Counted from the first letter of the stretch, positions 46,881 to 58,656 are shown. The stretch is 64,000 nt of DNA from Hofstenia miamia (GCA_004352715.1 SCFE01000091.1:746478-810477), one strand, 5' to 3'. Program-made: numbers and translations. Notes: generated by a model from the sequence alone, not told the origin.

Positions 46881-47440
46881 TATATATATATAGACAAACA
46901 CTTGCGGCTATATTCAGGAATCGGTCACACTACTCTTGGAACCAAGTGCACGATATTATATTTTCGTAATAAAATGCTAAAAAATTATTTTCTGAAGCCG
47001 AATAATTTTGGTATTTTCACTTTTGTAAATAAAGTATTATAATATCTGCAGAAATATCCTTTCTATAGCAATAAATATTTTGACACAATAGTATATAAAA
47101 TGCCGCTATGTATGTTGCAAGTGTACAAAGTGCCATATATATTTTTTTTCTCAGTGTGTAAACTAAAATTCCGAAAAAGACGTACACATCTGAAGGCGGG
47201 TCCAATTTTTTATAGTACACAGTGGCACTTTTCTAAAATTATGAAATGGTTCGATAGAATTTAATTATATTTTAACAACGCAAGTAATTGCAAATATTTT
47301 AGCAACTCCGACATTTTTTAAGGTTTTAAGGATTAATAATCAAATTGGCTTAAAACACAAAATCACTTATTGTTTTTGCCTATTCATATGCAAAAAGTGC
47401 AATTTGAATCAATATTGCCCTTAATGAACTTAGAAATTGT
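46881..47440. other. Unrelated filler between piggyBac copies
   Basis: AT-rich sequence starting with (AT)n after the N. No gene. It is the left flank of copy B but has no counterpart beyond copy B's right end, which argues for a misjoin or rearrangement. Confidence 0.6.
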
Positions 47441-47444
47441 TTAA

Positions 47445-49776
47445 CCCTAATTCGGGCACCTGTCTACATATGTAGACATTGCATGTTTAATCTTTTGCTA
47501 TGTCGTTAATATAAGCGATATTTTTATAAGAAGTGAAAACTTCTGATGAAATAACAATGCCTCCCAATACGTGGAAAATCAATTTTCACTGATACACGAT
47601 TATATAAATTTGAACAAAACAACCTTATCAGAGCACCTGTCTACACAGGTAGACATTTTCTTTTACGTAGAAAATTTCAACAATCTTTTGACTTCTCACC
47701 TGTAGTCCATTGACCCCTCTCATAACGCATATCTCTTATCTTTGTTTACAAAACATATTTTCACATTACTGTTTAAGTCTATATTTAGTGTCAAATTTTC
47801 TTTGTCCTTTGAAATTGGAATAATCTGTAATTAATTACGCTTAGTGAAATCTGCAGTGTGTAGCTATTTTGAATTTTAGCTACAGTCACTAGTGTGAACA
47901 GATCTTTTAGAGATGGCACAGCGAGGCAAGCAGACAATGCAGCAGATACAAAATATCATCATGAAGGAATGGAATGAAAGTGATGAAGATGGTGATGATG
48001 ATTTGATGGAGCAAACTGTAGNNNNNNNNNNNNNNNNNNNNNNNNNNNNNNNNNNGAGCAAACTATACAATGTGATTCTGCTGAAGATACTGAAATATTA
48101 CGACATTGTGACCACTTAGATGACGTGAGTGATGGAGAAATTTTTATTGAATATACAAATGGATCTGACGACTTGAGTGAAAGTGACTCAGATAGCACTG
48201 AACTTGATGATGAAGCTAGTGGTCTTTGTACCAGCATTCACACTTCTCCAAGTGGGGTTTCATGGTCAGATCAACCTTTCCCAGTGCGTCTTATGAATCG
48301 CAACATCATTCGATTTTCTGCGGGACCATTGCTAACTCCGTCAAGTGAGAAAAATGCCTTTCTTTTATTTTTTGATGAAGAAATTATTTCACAAATCCAT
48401 TTACATATGAACAAACGAATGACATTGCTTCAGAAAAAGTTGTTTTCATTTGATGAAATTTATGCAGCAGTGGGAATAATCATTCGAGCTGGGGCAGATA
48501 GAGACTTTCTTCGTTGAGCAGTCTTTATGATCCCAAAGATAGTAGACCCTATTATCGATGTGCTATGTCATACAACACTCGCCGAGCAAGACAAGCTGAT
48601 GATAAGATGGCTGCAGTACGTCACGTATGGAATTTGTTTCAGAGAAACTATTACTGCCAATCGTAGAGATGTGCCCAAAATTTGCAAAACAGTCAGAGGC
48701 CGTGAATGTCTGTCTTCTGAAGCTTTGTATGAACATTCACAGAAAGTAATTCGGTTGAGTTATGTTCCAAAAAGGAATAAGGGTGTTTTGATGATGTCCT
48801 CTTTCCACCAAACGCCGGAAATTCAAATAGTGCTTGACTATAACTCAGGAAAAGGAGGAGTAGATATCATAGACTCCAGAATTGAAGACTTTACCACCAA
48901 AAGGAAGACCAACAGATACACAATGCTCATGCTTTTCAATATGATTGATGTCTCTGTTAACAATGCGTTTCTGCTTTTCTCCTACTGTTCACCAAACATT
49001 GAAAAGAAAACTTTTATGAAGAATTTGTCAAAGCAGTTAGCTCATGAAAATATAGTTCGTCAGTATCAAACCCCTAAGATCTTTGCTCAGGCAAAGGACA
49101 GCTTTGCTCGTTTTGGAGTCACTGCACAACTGCCGCAAACTTCAAAATCTACTTCCTTAAATCGTTCTTCTCATAAGCCTTCCAAATGCCATGAAAAACA
49201 TTGTCGGAAGTCAACGAGGGTCACATGCGATATTTGTAAAAAAAAGCATTTATAGTGATCATAAGATAACATTTCAAAGTTGCTTTGCATGCCATTTCTT
49301 ATAAAAAATCATAATTAGTTAGCAATTCGTGAATTATAGTTTTTGAAAGTTTTCTAATGTGCAGTTTTTAAAATACAAACTTTTACATTTTCAGTATACA
49401 CGTGAATGACAGCTACAGGTATTAAAAAGTTCAGGAAAGGAAATTATATTACATATAAGGTGTAAATAATAATTGCATGCAGTGTTAGCAATCTCACTAG
49501 ATAAGTTGTGACCAGTTTCACAAATTGTGAAACCCCTAAAACATTGTAAAAAAGGATAGGTGCAATAATTTTTAATTACAGTGGACTCCGCTTAATAAAT
49601 CCACCTCCGTCCCAACAGAAAGGGATTTAAGATATCAAAAATCTTAACTTCAAATATTGCTTGCCTATTGTTACTATGAAACTGATTTTACTACTATTTC
49701 AAGTCGATTTCAAATGTGTCTACACTGGTAGACAGGTGCCTCAATTAAGTTGTCAATTTGGGCGCCCCAATTAGGG
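47445..49776 (+). mobile_element. piggyBac copy B with both ends, internally deleted
   Basis: Left end CCCTAATTCGGGCACC after TTAA 47441-47444; right end GGCGCCCCAATTAGGG before TTAA 49777-49780. GCACCTGTCTACA-nnn-TGTAGACA-type palindromes occur at about 47456 and 47634, with the inverse near 49717, as subterminal repeats. It encodes a broken transposase. The right flank is the R2-like element, the left flank is not. A 35-bp N gap lies at 48022-48055. Confidence 0.9.
47913..49255 (+). pseudogene. piggyBac transposase lacking its catalytic core
   Basis: A piggyBac transposase excises and inserts at TTAA using three Asp residues. Here the N-terminus (ATG 47913, acidic, Asp/Glu/Ser-rich) crosses an N gap and runs to IIRAGADRDFLR, then TGA 48515-48517. 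A one-base deletion there shifts the frame; the next family segment (SRPYYRCAMSYN, DDKMAAVRHVWN) is readable to about 48,650. It is followed at once by ANRRDVPK, which in intact proteins comes far later. So roughly 130-150 residues with the first two catalytic Asp are missing. The frame 48527-49255 keeps the last catalytic region (NSGKGGVDIID), the transposase C-terminal domain, and a Cys/His-rich tail. Non-functional. Confidence 0.88.
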
Positions 49777-49780
49777 TTAA

Positions 49781-51608
49781 TGCATTCCAATGCCCAGCTG
49801 CTCTTTTTTCTCCGCTTCAAGTTGGTGTAGGCATTAAGGGAGGTTGCGAAGCCGTCATCCATGCTTTGAATGGATTGGTGGAAGCTGTTGGATCGAAGAC
49901 AAATTTAGCATTTCTCCAGGTAGACATCAAAAATGCATTTAACAGTCTTAATCGTTCAGCAATACTTTCTCAGGTTAAACTTCATTTTCCACAGCTGTAT
50001 CCTTGGTTTTATTTTTGCTACTCCCAGCCTTCTCGATTATCAAAAATAAATTTCCTGAATTAGCATGCAACGCATGGTATTTAGATGATGGTTCTCTGGT
50101 TGGGGACGTTCCATCTTTATCTAAAGTGTTTGAGTTTGTGGTGTTAGCTTGGAAATTAGTTTAACTAAATGTGAAGTTTGGTCGCCTAATCCTAATTGCG
50201 ATTTCAGTGCTTTGCCCAAAACAATCAACAGACGAAAAGATGGTATTGTCACTCTTGGAGCTTCTGTCTCCAAGTCTTCAAAATTTGTCCAAGAGTTCTT
50301 CTCGAAACGTGTTTCTAAGTCCATTCAAATTATGAATGACATAAAATTACTTGAAGATCCACAGTTAGAATTGCATCTGTTAAGGAGCTGTGCTTCACTA
50401 CCTAAGATATCGTTTTGTTTAAGAACTTCTAATCCCGCAACTGTTACAGCAGAATTGGAAGAATTTGATTCAGCAGTTCATCAGTCTCTAGAAAGTATAG
50501 CAAGTTCAGCTGTTTCTGTGTCACAAAGACTACAAGCATCCTTGCCCATTTCTAAAGGAGGTCTTGGATTACCACTAGCGTTCTTAGTGTCATATGTGGA
50601 CAATAAAGAACTATGTGAACGGATTGTTCCTATTGATGATTATATTTACTCTGTGCCACATCAGTGTTTGCAAGAACTTTCTAGCAAAGGAATAGCGTTG
50701 ACTGAAATGCCTTTACACATGGCCCCAAAAGCACAGAAGTCTATTTGTTCACTTTTGCAGCAAGTTAGCCAGAATACTTGTTTATCCTCCAGTTTGTCTC
50801 CTCGCGATAAAGCAAGTCTTCTCTCTCGTTCTATACCAGGAAGTGGGGATCGGTTGGCTGCCATTCCCTTGAAAGCACTTGGTCTTTCTTTTGCTCCTGC
50901 AAAATTCCGAAATTTGTTTTATTATCGGTTTGGCATCCCCTTAATTAATTATGACAAAAAATGTCCAAAATGCTTTAAGCCTTTGGATTTATTCAGTGAT
51001 CATGCCATGTCCTGCGCGGTTGATGGTGAAAGAATTGCGCGCCATGATCGACTCAGGGACGCTATTTTTGCAACTGCTTCGAAATTTGCTTTGTCTCCTG
51101 TGCTTGAAAAGTCTAACCTCACTGATTCTCGTGCTCGTCCTGGGGACATCTTTTTGCCATNNNNNNNNNNNNNNNNNNNNNNNNNNNNNNNNNNNNNNNN
51201 NNNNNNNNNNNNNNNNNNNNNNNNNNNNNNNNNNNNNNNNNNNNNNNNNNNNNNNNNNNNNNNNNNNNNNNNNNNNNNNNNNNNNNNNNNNNNNNNNNNN
51301 NNNNNNNNNNNNNNNNNNNNNNNNGTACTAATGCTGGTCATGCTATGGAAGTTTCAGACAACCGAAAGCTTACTAAATACGCAGAATCATGTTCAGCAGC
51401 TGGTATATCCTTCATACCACTATCAGTGGAAGCTCTAGGAGGATGGTCACCAATTGCTATCAAAGTATTCTCTAAGATGTCTTTTATGTCTTCTGCCAGA
51501 AGTGCCTCTTGCGATCTGAATACGATTTCTACATATTTTTTCCAGCAATTGTCAGTAATTTTACAGCGGGGAAATGCTACACTTCTTTTATCAAGATATG
51601 GTGGTTAG
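49781..51608 (+). mobile_element. 3' part of the R2-like retrotransposon: RT, CCHC and endonuclease region
   Basis: From the TTAA the frame continues NAFQCPAALFSPLQ, GVGIKGGCEAVIHA and LQVDIKNAFNSLNR (the RT A box), then CYSQPS. A deletion or frameshift follows, then WYLDDGS (the catalytic YADD-type box, about 50,075-50,095). The long ORF 50149-51438 is the RT thumb and C-terminal part: a CCHC finger C-x2-C-x9-H-x4-C (50,963-51,017), then RHDRLRD and RPGDIFLP, which suggest a PD-(D/E)XK-type restriction-like endonuclease as in R2-class elements. An N gap (51161-51324) removes the presumed endonuclease centre. After it KYAESCSAAGISFIPLSVEALGGW resumes to about 51,600. Class assignment is by domain order. 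Confidence 0.65.
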
Positions 51609-52379
51609 GGTTCAAGCAATTCACGTCTAATCTGCGGCATCTGGAAAACAAACTCAACCATTGTACAAGTTTTTCAGTATCGATCACCCAAAAAATAATC
51701 ATTGTAATGTTAATTTTATATGTATTGTTTTTCGTTCTTTAAAAAAAACAATTTTATATTTGGTGATTCTTAAATATTCTATTTTTGTAATGTTAATTTT
51801 GTAAAATGTGCTTTATTAAATAATGTGCAGTGACGTCACCCTAGGGCTACAAATAAAATACATACAATAGAATAAAACAATATACAATAAAACTACCAGG
51901 ATAGGGATTTCAAACCGCGATGTTGCATAATCAGTATTGTAGAATTTATACCCTAGCCATGAATTATCCGAGAAACCAAGATGTTTTGCTTAAAAAATTG
52001 AGCTATGGCACAGGCTGGCAATTGCATTACTATCATTGATATGCTTCTTATACCTATAGGCAGTTTTCAGACTATTGCATTAATCTGAGATTCAAAATTT
52101 AGCTTCAATTTAAAATTTACTCCTCAATACTTGAAATTGGCCACCATAGGGACGTTAACATTAATGATATAAGGCATGGCACTTCTTCATGGGCTTTATC
52201 TTTCGAATTCCATTTCTTTACCATTTGCTGGGTGGTTACAGAAGAATAATTGACATCTCTAATGTACCACCATCCCTGGGTGTTGTTTGTACGGAGATAG
52301 AACCACGACAATTCTTCTTCATTACTGCATCAGATAATCCCTTACTGTACCTATCCATGATCTACCTGTTATAAACTTT
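51609..52379. other. Spacer, nothing certain
   Basis: Probable 3' UTR of the R2-like element to about 51,830, then AT-rich sequence. Short ORFs at 52117-52311 and 52189-52374 overlap on opposite strands and are not supported as genes. Confidence 0.4.
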
Positions 52380-52640
52380 TGCTTGAGAATTAATGATTTT
52401 AAGTCTTTCTTGAATTTTTTAAGGTTGTCTTATTTTCATTTCTTTTGGCAATATATTGCAGTTATAAATTGCAGTATTAATAAAGGCTTGACTCATGATA
52501 TTTTTATTAAATTTAACACGTGAATAGTCTTTTGATCGTTTATTTTGTTTATGAGTTTGAAGAAATAAATAATTATATTGTAAATAATTAACTCTTGTGT
52601 AAAAAGAATAGATTTAGAAATATATTATTTTGGTTTAAAA
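52380..52640 (-). mobile_element. LINE C-terminal fragment
   Basis: Minus strand gives FNKNIMSQAFINTAIYNCNILPKEM followed by an ERLKIINSQ segment, resembling the last conserved stretch of CR1/Jockey-like LINE proteins (…WN-x-LP…F-K…L). One stop interrupts it. No RT core adjoins. Confidence 0.5.
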
Positions 52641-52794
52641 GAAATTTTATTGCAAACATTTAATGCCCATTTTAGTTAACACGAACCTTTTTATCGTGAG
52701 GCTGTGTACATTAGTATATAAAATATTAGCATAGTTTAAATTATTCATAACAAATGCATGAAACATTTGAATTACTGCAATTGGGGGTAACTGT

Positions 52795-53575
52795 TTGGAA
52801 ACTTCGGATATCTTTCTAATTGAAAATAAGCCAGGAATTCATATGGGCGATTATAACCAGAATTATCTAAATAAGTATGATAATACAAATGTTCATGATG
52901 TTATAGACATTTTCGGATTGGAAGTACTCAATAAAACACTTCCGACTCACATTAATGGAAAAAGCTCATCTTTGATTGACTATTTAATTACAGACATTTC
53001 GAACTATACTAGTTTCACTACAACAACAGATTCTGTCTCTTATACACATCAAATTACATATGCAATATATGTTAAAATGAAAGTCAGCAAAGAGAAAATT
53101 GGTTATGTCATAATAATTGTAAAAAATTTAGCAATGAAAAATTATTTTGGGACTTACTAAATCTAAATTGGCTTAACTATTATAACTCAATGTCCATTAA
53201 TGAGAAACTAAGCTTTATCAATAATAACTTGGATCAATTATATAATAAACATTGTCAAATTACAAAGAAGATCATTTCTGTAAATCAAAAGAGAATTCCT
53301 AGTTGGAAAATATGGATTTTAATTTAATATCACGAACAAATTTGCGACTGGGATATACGGATAACTTTGAATCTATCGAAACAATTGTGAGAAAGTCAGA
53401 TGAAAAGCTGTTGAAGAGAATGTACTATGAGGACCATTTACTATCAGATCTAGTAAATGGAAGAAGAGACTATGCTTCTACAAGTCTCCGGGAACGTTTA
53501 CAAGCCCCTGAAAGAGATATTGATAGGAGATTTACGTTTACTTTTCCAAACAGATTCTTCAAGAAATACTAGAAT
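52795..53575 (+). mobile_element. LINE fragment: endonuclease end and C-terminal segment
   Basis: The open frame 52795-53160 contains GDYN (the GDFN motif of APE endonucleases), then LNKTLPTHINGKSSSLIDYLITD (the SSxIDYI-type motif). It breaks at 53,160, then a linker ending in KRIPSW (about 53,300), then an ORF 53303-53572 with YYEDHLLSDLV and LRERL...RFFKKY, which looks like the C-terminal tail of a LINE. The RT between linker and tail is missing, so this is internally deleted. Confidence 0.6.
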
Positions 53576-53769
53576 TCTCGCTGTGATCTCCACTGTCTAC
53601 CATATTCACACATTACGAAATCATCAATCTAGAAATTGACTCCGCTTCCGATTTGCATTATCTACTTCCCAAGTCTCCAACCCTTACCAAAAACACCGAC
53701 ACGAAAGGAAGACAACACCAGAGCTATCACGTCCGTGAAATGCCGCAAATAACTGCAAGTGAAGTGAAT

Positions 53770-54480
53770 TTTGTGTCGTTTTTAGGAGCTTAATTAACTT
53801 TAATAAGAACATGCAAGATATATTTCGACTTACCAAGTCATCGTCAGTTTTACAAATTATTCCCTCTAAATTTACTAGATTTTACAATAATAATTATAAT
53901 TTCTTAAATTTTAAAAAGTGGAAATTTAATTTATAAATATAGTCTTCTTTTGTGTTTAAACTTGGTTGCAAGGATTTTATAAAAATACTCTCAATAATCT
54001 TTAAATTACTTGATCTTGACGTCTGATGTAATATTTTTGTTTCAAAATTTAGTCCGCATTTATTTAGATGATTAGATATATTAGAACTGGTCTCATGTTC
54101 TTTAATTCTTCTTGATAGTTGTCTACTAGAAAAACCAATATAATCTTCACCACAGGTGCATTTGATTAGATAAATTATATTTGATTTATTGGTTTCTTCA
54201 GTTGTAGATTTTAATTGAAATTTTGTTCTTAGCTTATGATTGCTATATATAAATCTAACATTTTCTTTAATTATTGATATTTTTTGAGTTCTTTGATCAT
54301 GTTTTCGGTATGAAGTCCTCTATATTCGATCCTAAAACAATGTTCATAATTAGTTTGATTGTTTTTTGATCTTTTGTTTTTAATTAAAATGTCTTCTAAT
54401 GATTTCTTAATATGTCGATCAATGAAATTATTTGGATATTCATTCAGTTTGATTTGTTTCATTCTGAAATAAAAATAATT
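53770..54480 (-). mobile_element. Penelope-like element copy 2, best-preserved GIY-YIG
   Basis: From the minus strand at ~54,470: MKQIKLNEYPNNFIDRHIKK, then CFRIEYRGLHTENM (63 codons to the stop at 54,271), then after a frameshift the GIY-YIG endonuclease SNIIYLIKCTCGEDYIGFS (about 54,150-54,205), SSRQLSRRIKEHETSSN, and ISNHLNKCG with the C-terminal IIESIFIK. This is the typical PLE 3' half. The protein ends near 53,900. The 3' UTR carries a hammerhead-like core (53823-53847). It lies between two plus-strand LINE fragments, reversed relative to them. Confidence 0.85.
53823..53847 (-). ncRNA. Hammerhead-ribozyme-like core in PLE 3' end
   Basis: On the minus strand CTGACGA is followed by T, a 5-bp stem GACTT/AAGTC with a 3-nt loop, and GAAA. 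This is the CUGANGA-stem II-GAAA order of a hammerhead. PLEs are known to carry such motifs in their terminal repeats. One extra base sits between the core and stem II, and stems I and III were not found with confidence, so activity is uncertain. Confidence 0.35.
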
Positions 54481-54609
54481 TCTAATTTCTAATTTCTAAA
54501 ACAAAAATTTAAAGTTTAATGCAAGTTCATTTTTTTTAGATATGTTTCCTTGCATGAATTTCTAGATGCTTCAAAATGTTTAAATATTAGAAAATCTAAA
54601 GTAATTTGT

Positions 54610-55262
54610 AACTATCCTATATGGTTTTTAAAAGAATCGCTAAGTGTTATAGCTTTAAATGCTTTAAATTTAACAAATATCCTGATGATCAAAAGGTTGC
54701 AAAAGTTATTCCAATCTACAAAAAAGGTATAAGCAACACTTCTTCAAACTACAGACCTATATCAATATTAACTGGAAAAAATTTTACACGATCAGATTAG
54801 CTGTTATTTTAAAAGATACAACTTGTTTAATCAAAATCAATTTGGATTTAGAAGACATCTTCTACTATGAATGCTCTTTTGGATAGGGTAGAAGATTGGA
54901 GACAACTCACAGATAGAAAGGAAAGTGTATATATTCGTTCTTTAGACCTTGCAAAAGCATTCAATTCTATAGATCATGGAATATTTATTAAAAAAATTGA
55001 AAGATACATACAACTTCGACCTTAATTCTTCTTCACTTATTGATGATTACTTAAATAATAGATATCAATTTGTGCAATTTAAAAATGAATCATCAGATCT
55101 TTTGAAAATTGAAAGGGGTGTTATGCAGGGTTCTGTTTTGGGTCCTTTGTTGTTTAATATCTATATAAATGATATTTCAAATCACATAAATATTAAATGC
55201 ATGTTATATGCAGATGATACCTTTTCTCTATATTGTAGAATAAATAAATAAATAAATAAATA
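54610..55262 (+). mobile_element. Decayed LINE reverse transcriptase
   Basis: Plus-strand frames read KVAKVIPIYKKG, NYRPISIL, QFGFR, SLDLAKAFNSI, then an open 91-codon piece (54976-55251) with [20 protein letters not shown] and MLYADDT. This is the full order of RT boxes for a CR1/Jockey-type LINE. Frameshifts before 54,976 disable it. It ends in an (AAAT)n tail at 55240-55262. Confidence 0.85.
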
Positions 55263-55289
55263 CCTATAGCCATCTGTTTAATAATAGTA

Positions 55290-55690
55290 TTTACGCGAGG
55301 TGAACTAAAGCTTTGAATCTATTATTTCTCTTAGATATTTAACTTATTAACAGTTATAACAGATGAATTATTGAAACTAATTGAATAGTCAGAGATGTCC
55401 GTTTTTTGTAAAAGGTTGCAATCTGTACATGCTAAAATATAAAATGAGCACTGTTAAGAGAAAAACCAATATTTCTTAATTTTTTGTTAATATCTCATGG
55501 TTAATAGAATCGAATGCTTTGCGAGGTCAAGACAGGCAATAGTAACAAATTTATTAGAGTCTAATAGGGCTCTCTATTTTTCTGTTGTTTGTATAAGTGC
55601 GTCTGATGTTCTGAAACCAAATTGTGAGATATTCATGATAATTTTTAATGACATTACTGAAAAGCAATATCACCCATCTCAGGGCAAAGA
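55290..55690 (-). mobile_element. LINE reverse-transcriptase fragment, reverse orientation
   Basis: Minus strand gives ISQFGFR at ~55,630, IACLDLAKHSILLT at ~55,530, and KYLREIIDSKL near 55,330, the order of CR1/Jockey-type RT and post-RT segments. The GVPQG and YADD boxes are missing, so it has an internal deletion. Its 3' end abuts the same (AAAT)n tail as the plus-strand fragment. Confidence 0.6.
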
Positions 55691-56225
55691 CCCAATGCTG
55701 ATCAAAAGGTTAATAAAAATTTTCACCCAGTTTGTCTTACTGCTATTCCCTCAAAATGTCTTGAAAGATTGGTAACTTGTTTTTCTTCATCAAGTCATCG
55801 CCAATTTAGATGACAAATTAATAACGATTATAGATTGTAATTTAGACATCTTCCGTTTTGCCTATGATTGTAGGAATTCCTCAAGGAGGATCAACCTCTC
55901 CTATTCTGTTTGTCAATTATACAAATAGTATTAATCTGATGATAACTTTATAATTTCCGAAATTAAGGCTTCTACGGCATGCACTGATTTTAGTGATGCA
56001 CAGGTTAATTTCAATAATTTAAACTTAATTGCCAATTGAGAAACATCTCAACATACATTTTACCGTTAATTACCTATGCTGCACTTGCGTGGATACATCT
56101 AATAAGTATCACAAGTAAGAAAAAATTGAAAAGAGCCATCAGATATGCAGCAATAATTAATATATCAAAGGTTTCAGCAGTTGACTTTGTCACCAAAACT
56201 TTGAAAAAAGATTTCATCCGGTAAG
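55690..56225 (+). mobile_element. LINE reverse-transcriptase fragment
   Basis: Plus strand, mixed frames: a FRPISL-like region followed by IPSKCLERLV (about 55,745), then IVGIPQGGSTSPILF (about 55,868-55,912), then ILPLITYAALAWI and LKRAIRYAAI (56036-56224), the thumb/post-RT region. The YADD box is not visible. Sequence differs from the neighbours, so it is a separate insertion. Confidence 0.6.
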
Positions 56226-56429
56226 TGAATAAAATATCTCGAAATGAGAATCATCCGTTCTTTAATGCAATTTACATCAAAGATACTAAGTATCAGGGTT
56301 GTCTACGTAAAACATCAAATACAATATTCTGTATAACACAAGAAATTTAGTGATTCTTTTGTAGCTGTAGCTAGAAAATTTCTCCCTTATAATACTTGCC
56401 TAATCCACGGTTGTAATGTCTTTTTTTTG

Positions 56430-56750
56430 TATATTTTGAACTTATTCCATTTTATCATGCATTTGATACAGGAATTAAAACAATTATTATTGAACACATT
56501 TTTAAAATTGAATATAGAGGGAAGCACACAACAGCTATGATTAATCAAATACGAAGAATAAATTACATTAAAGAAAATAATATTTGTTTATACAACGCGA
56601 AAGCTTAGTCATCACCTAGAATTAAAATTTATGACAAAGTCCAATGTTATCTATAAAATCAATTGCACCTGTGGTGAGGACTATATTGGATATAGTAGCA
56701 GACAACTAAGTCAACAATATCAAAACACCTTTAAAAAAAAGAAATCCAAT
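56430..56750 (+). mobile_element. Penelope-like element fragment 3
   Basis: Plus strand has FKIEYRGKHTTAMINQI, matching the IEYRG segment of copy 2, then SNVIYKINCTCGEDYIGYS, the GIY-YIG motif, and SSRQLSQQ. A frameshift separates the two parts. Only ~320 bp are kept. Confidence 0.8.
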
Positions 56751-57059
56751 TGTTTAATCTGTTCGGAATGGAAGTAGTTGCGCAAACATTTAAAAATATG
56801 TTTCCATACTATAAAAAGAAAGGCTGTCCTGCATGAGCTTAACATATATTTCATCAATTAATAGCATGGAGTCTCGAATTTTTTCTGGGACATTTAGGAA
56901 TATGGTAGATAGGAAATTTGCATCTGAAAATTTACGTGTGAGGCAGGTAATCCGCTGCAGTGTTAGCAGGCTTGGTAATTATAGGAAATCACACAAATAT
57001 TTATATAATATAGACCACCAGTGAAATGCTATTGATAAATTTTCCAGAGTAAATTTTAC

Positions 57060-57740
57060 CAAAAATTGAATTAACCATATTTAAAAGCTCTAATTTCCAA
57101 TAAACAAACTTTTTGCCAATTACTGAATTTTCTTTTTCTTGGATGTCTAAGCTTGTTAAAATATCTTCGAGCTGAGACCAATATAAAATTTGACTATTTT
57201 TAGGTGCTTAAATTTGGCTAACGCCAGTCCTTTGTATGCTTCTGCAGAAATCGTTTTAATATTGTTGATGAATATGAAAATGTATAGCGTATCTGTGGAT
57301 GTTTCGATCGAAATGTAGAAAGAGTATATAATCCTGCAACATTACAATTAGGAAAGTAACCTTATTTTTCCATTAAATCATTTTCAAAGCATTCAGGTGC
57401 AATTAAACCACGTTAATAAATTGCTAAAGCGTTTGAATCAGTTCTTTCATATCGACGAGTGGATGTAACTGTTGTTTTGCGCGACTTAGGCAATGGTGTA
57501 GGTATGATAGATGCAGCAATATTGTTCTTTTTGCTTGTATATCATTAGCCCAGTGTTTTCGGCAAATGTCCATATTTTGCATAACCTCCGATTCAGGTAT
57601 GATATTTGGCAGCGGTTTTAGCCATATCAGTTTTTTATGGGGAAATCAGCTTTGCACTTCTGAGAAGCACAATATTGTGTCTGCGTGGTTCGAGAGCGCT
57701 CCATTGCTGCCATGTGCACCGAAACGAGGATTATATAAGC
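57060..57740 (-). mobile_element. Remnant of a TE protein with a THAP-like zinc finger
   Basis: On the minus strand from 57,740: FSEVQS-FP-KK and WLKPLPNIIPE, then MDICRKHW. The spacing of Cys/His and the LP-N motif recall THAP-type or related fingers of transposase proteins. Downstream broken frames give RKTTVTSTRRYERTDSNA and a CFENDLMEK segment. Several stops. The family assignment is tentative. Confidence 0.35.
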
Positions 57741-58650
57741 AATGCTAGCGATTTGACTTTCCTTCATTCAAATTGCTTTATTACACTTTTAATCACATAC
57801 ATGTCACATGTATAGAAAACAATCCTCGCATACAATTACATGTTTGATAAAGTGCATAGACTGCAAACGAATGAAGCTACTTGAAAAAAGGATATAGACA
57901 AACTACATAATTCAATGCGTAATTGAACTTTAGTATTCTTAACATGAGAAGTTTTAGTTATTAGTAACTAAATATTGGATTTTTAAATGTATAGATGATT
58001 TTGAATGATTGTAATTATAAAAATTTAATTATTTTATTGGGATCTTTGGGCATTCGGTATATAGGAACATTCTTATAAAAATATTTAGAACGGCATCCAC
58101 CAGCACTACATTTCCGAGGCACCTTTAATATGAATTACTATCAATGTAGATTACTCTGTGATCAAACCAATGTGTGCAATTCAAGAGACCAAAATACGAC
58201 GAAACTGATTGCGTTACCACTTACCACCACTCAATGGCTGAAACTGTAATTGCAGTATTATAATGCTTTTATAGTTTTAGGCAGTGTGTCCTAACATGAA
58301 ATTGTAAAGCAAGTATTTTTAAATTTTAAAAGGACTAAATGAGTATAAAAATTCCTACATTTGAAATATAGTAGTGGCCTCCGATAAATTTTAATACTGC
58401 TGCCTTGTCATGACCTTCTCTTTAGAACGCCTTGGATATTGTAATCTTACAGTAACGCAGTACAACCAACTCTAGGATTTAGAACATATGCATATACAAA
58501 ACATATGTATATCACTAAAAATAAATTTAATAGTTTATTGAATAACAAATTTATATTATTAGTAGTAAATACAATGCTAAAATAACACATTTTAAACACT
58601 TTTATAAAATATACATTTATATATAAAATATAAAATTGTTAAGAATGCCC
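57741..58650. other. Spacer downstream of SERBP1-like gene
   Basis: AT-rich; no coding sequence supported. It contains the 3' flank of the minus-strand gene. Confidence 0.5.
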
Positions 58651-58656
58651 TTTATT
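58651..58656 (-). terminator. Polyadenylation signal AATAAA of the SERBP1-like gene
   Basis: AATAAA on the minus strand, about 108 nt after the stop codon at 58764-58766, at a suitable distance for 3'-end formation. Confidence 0.55.
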
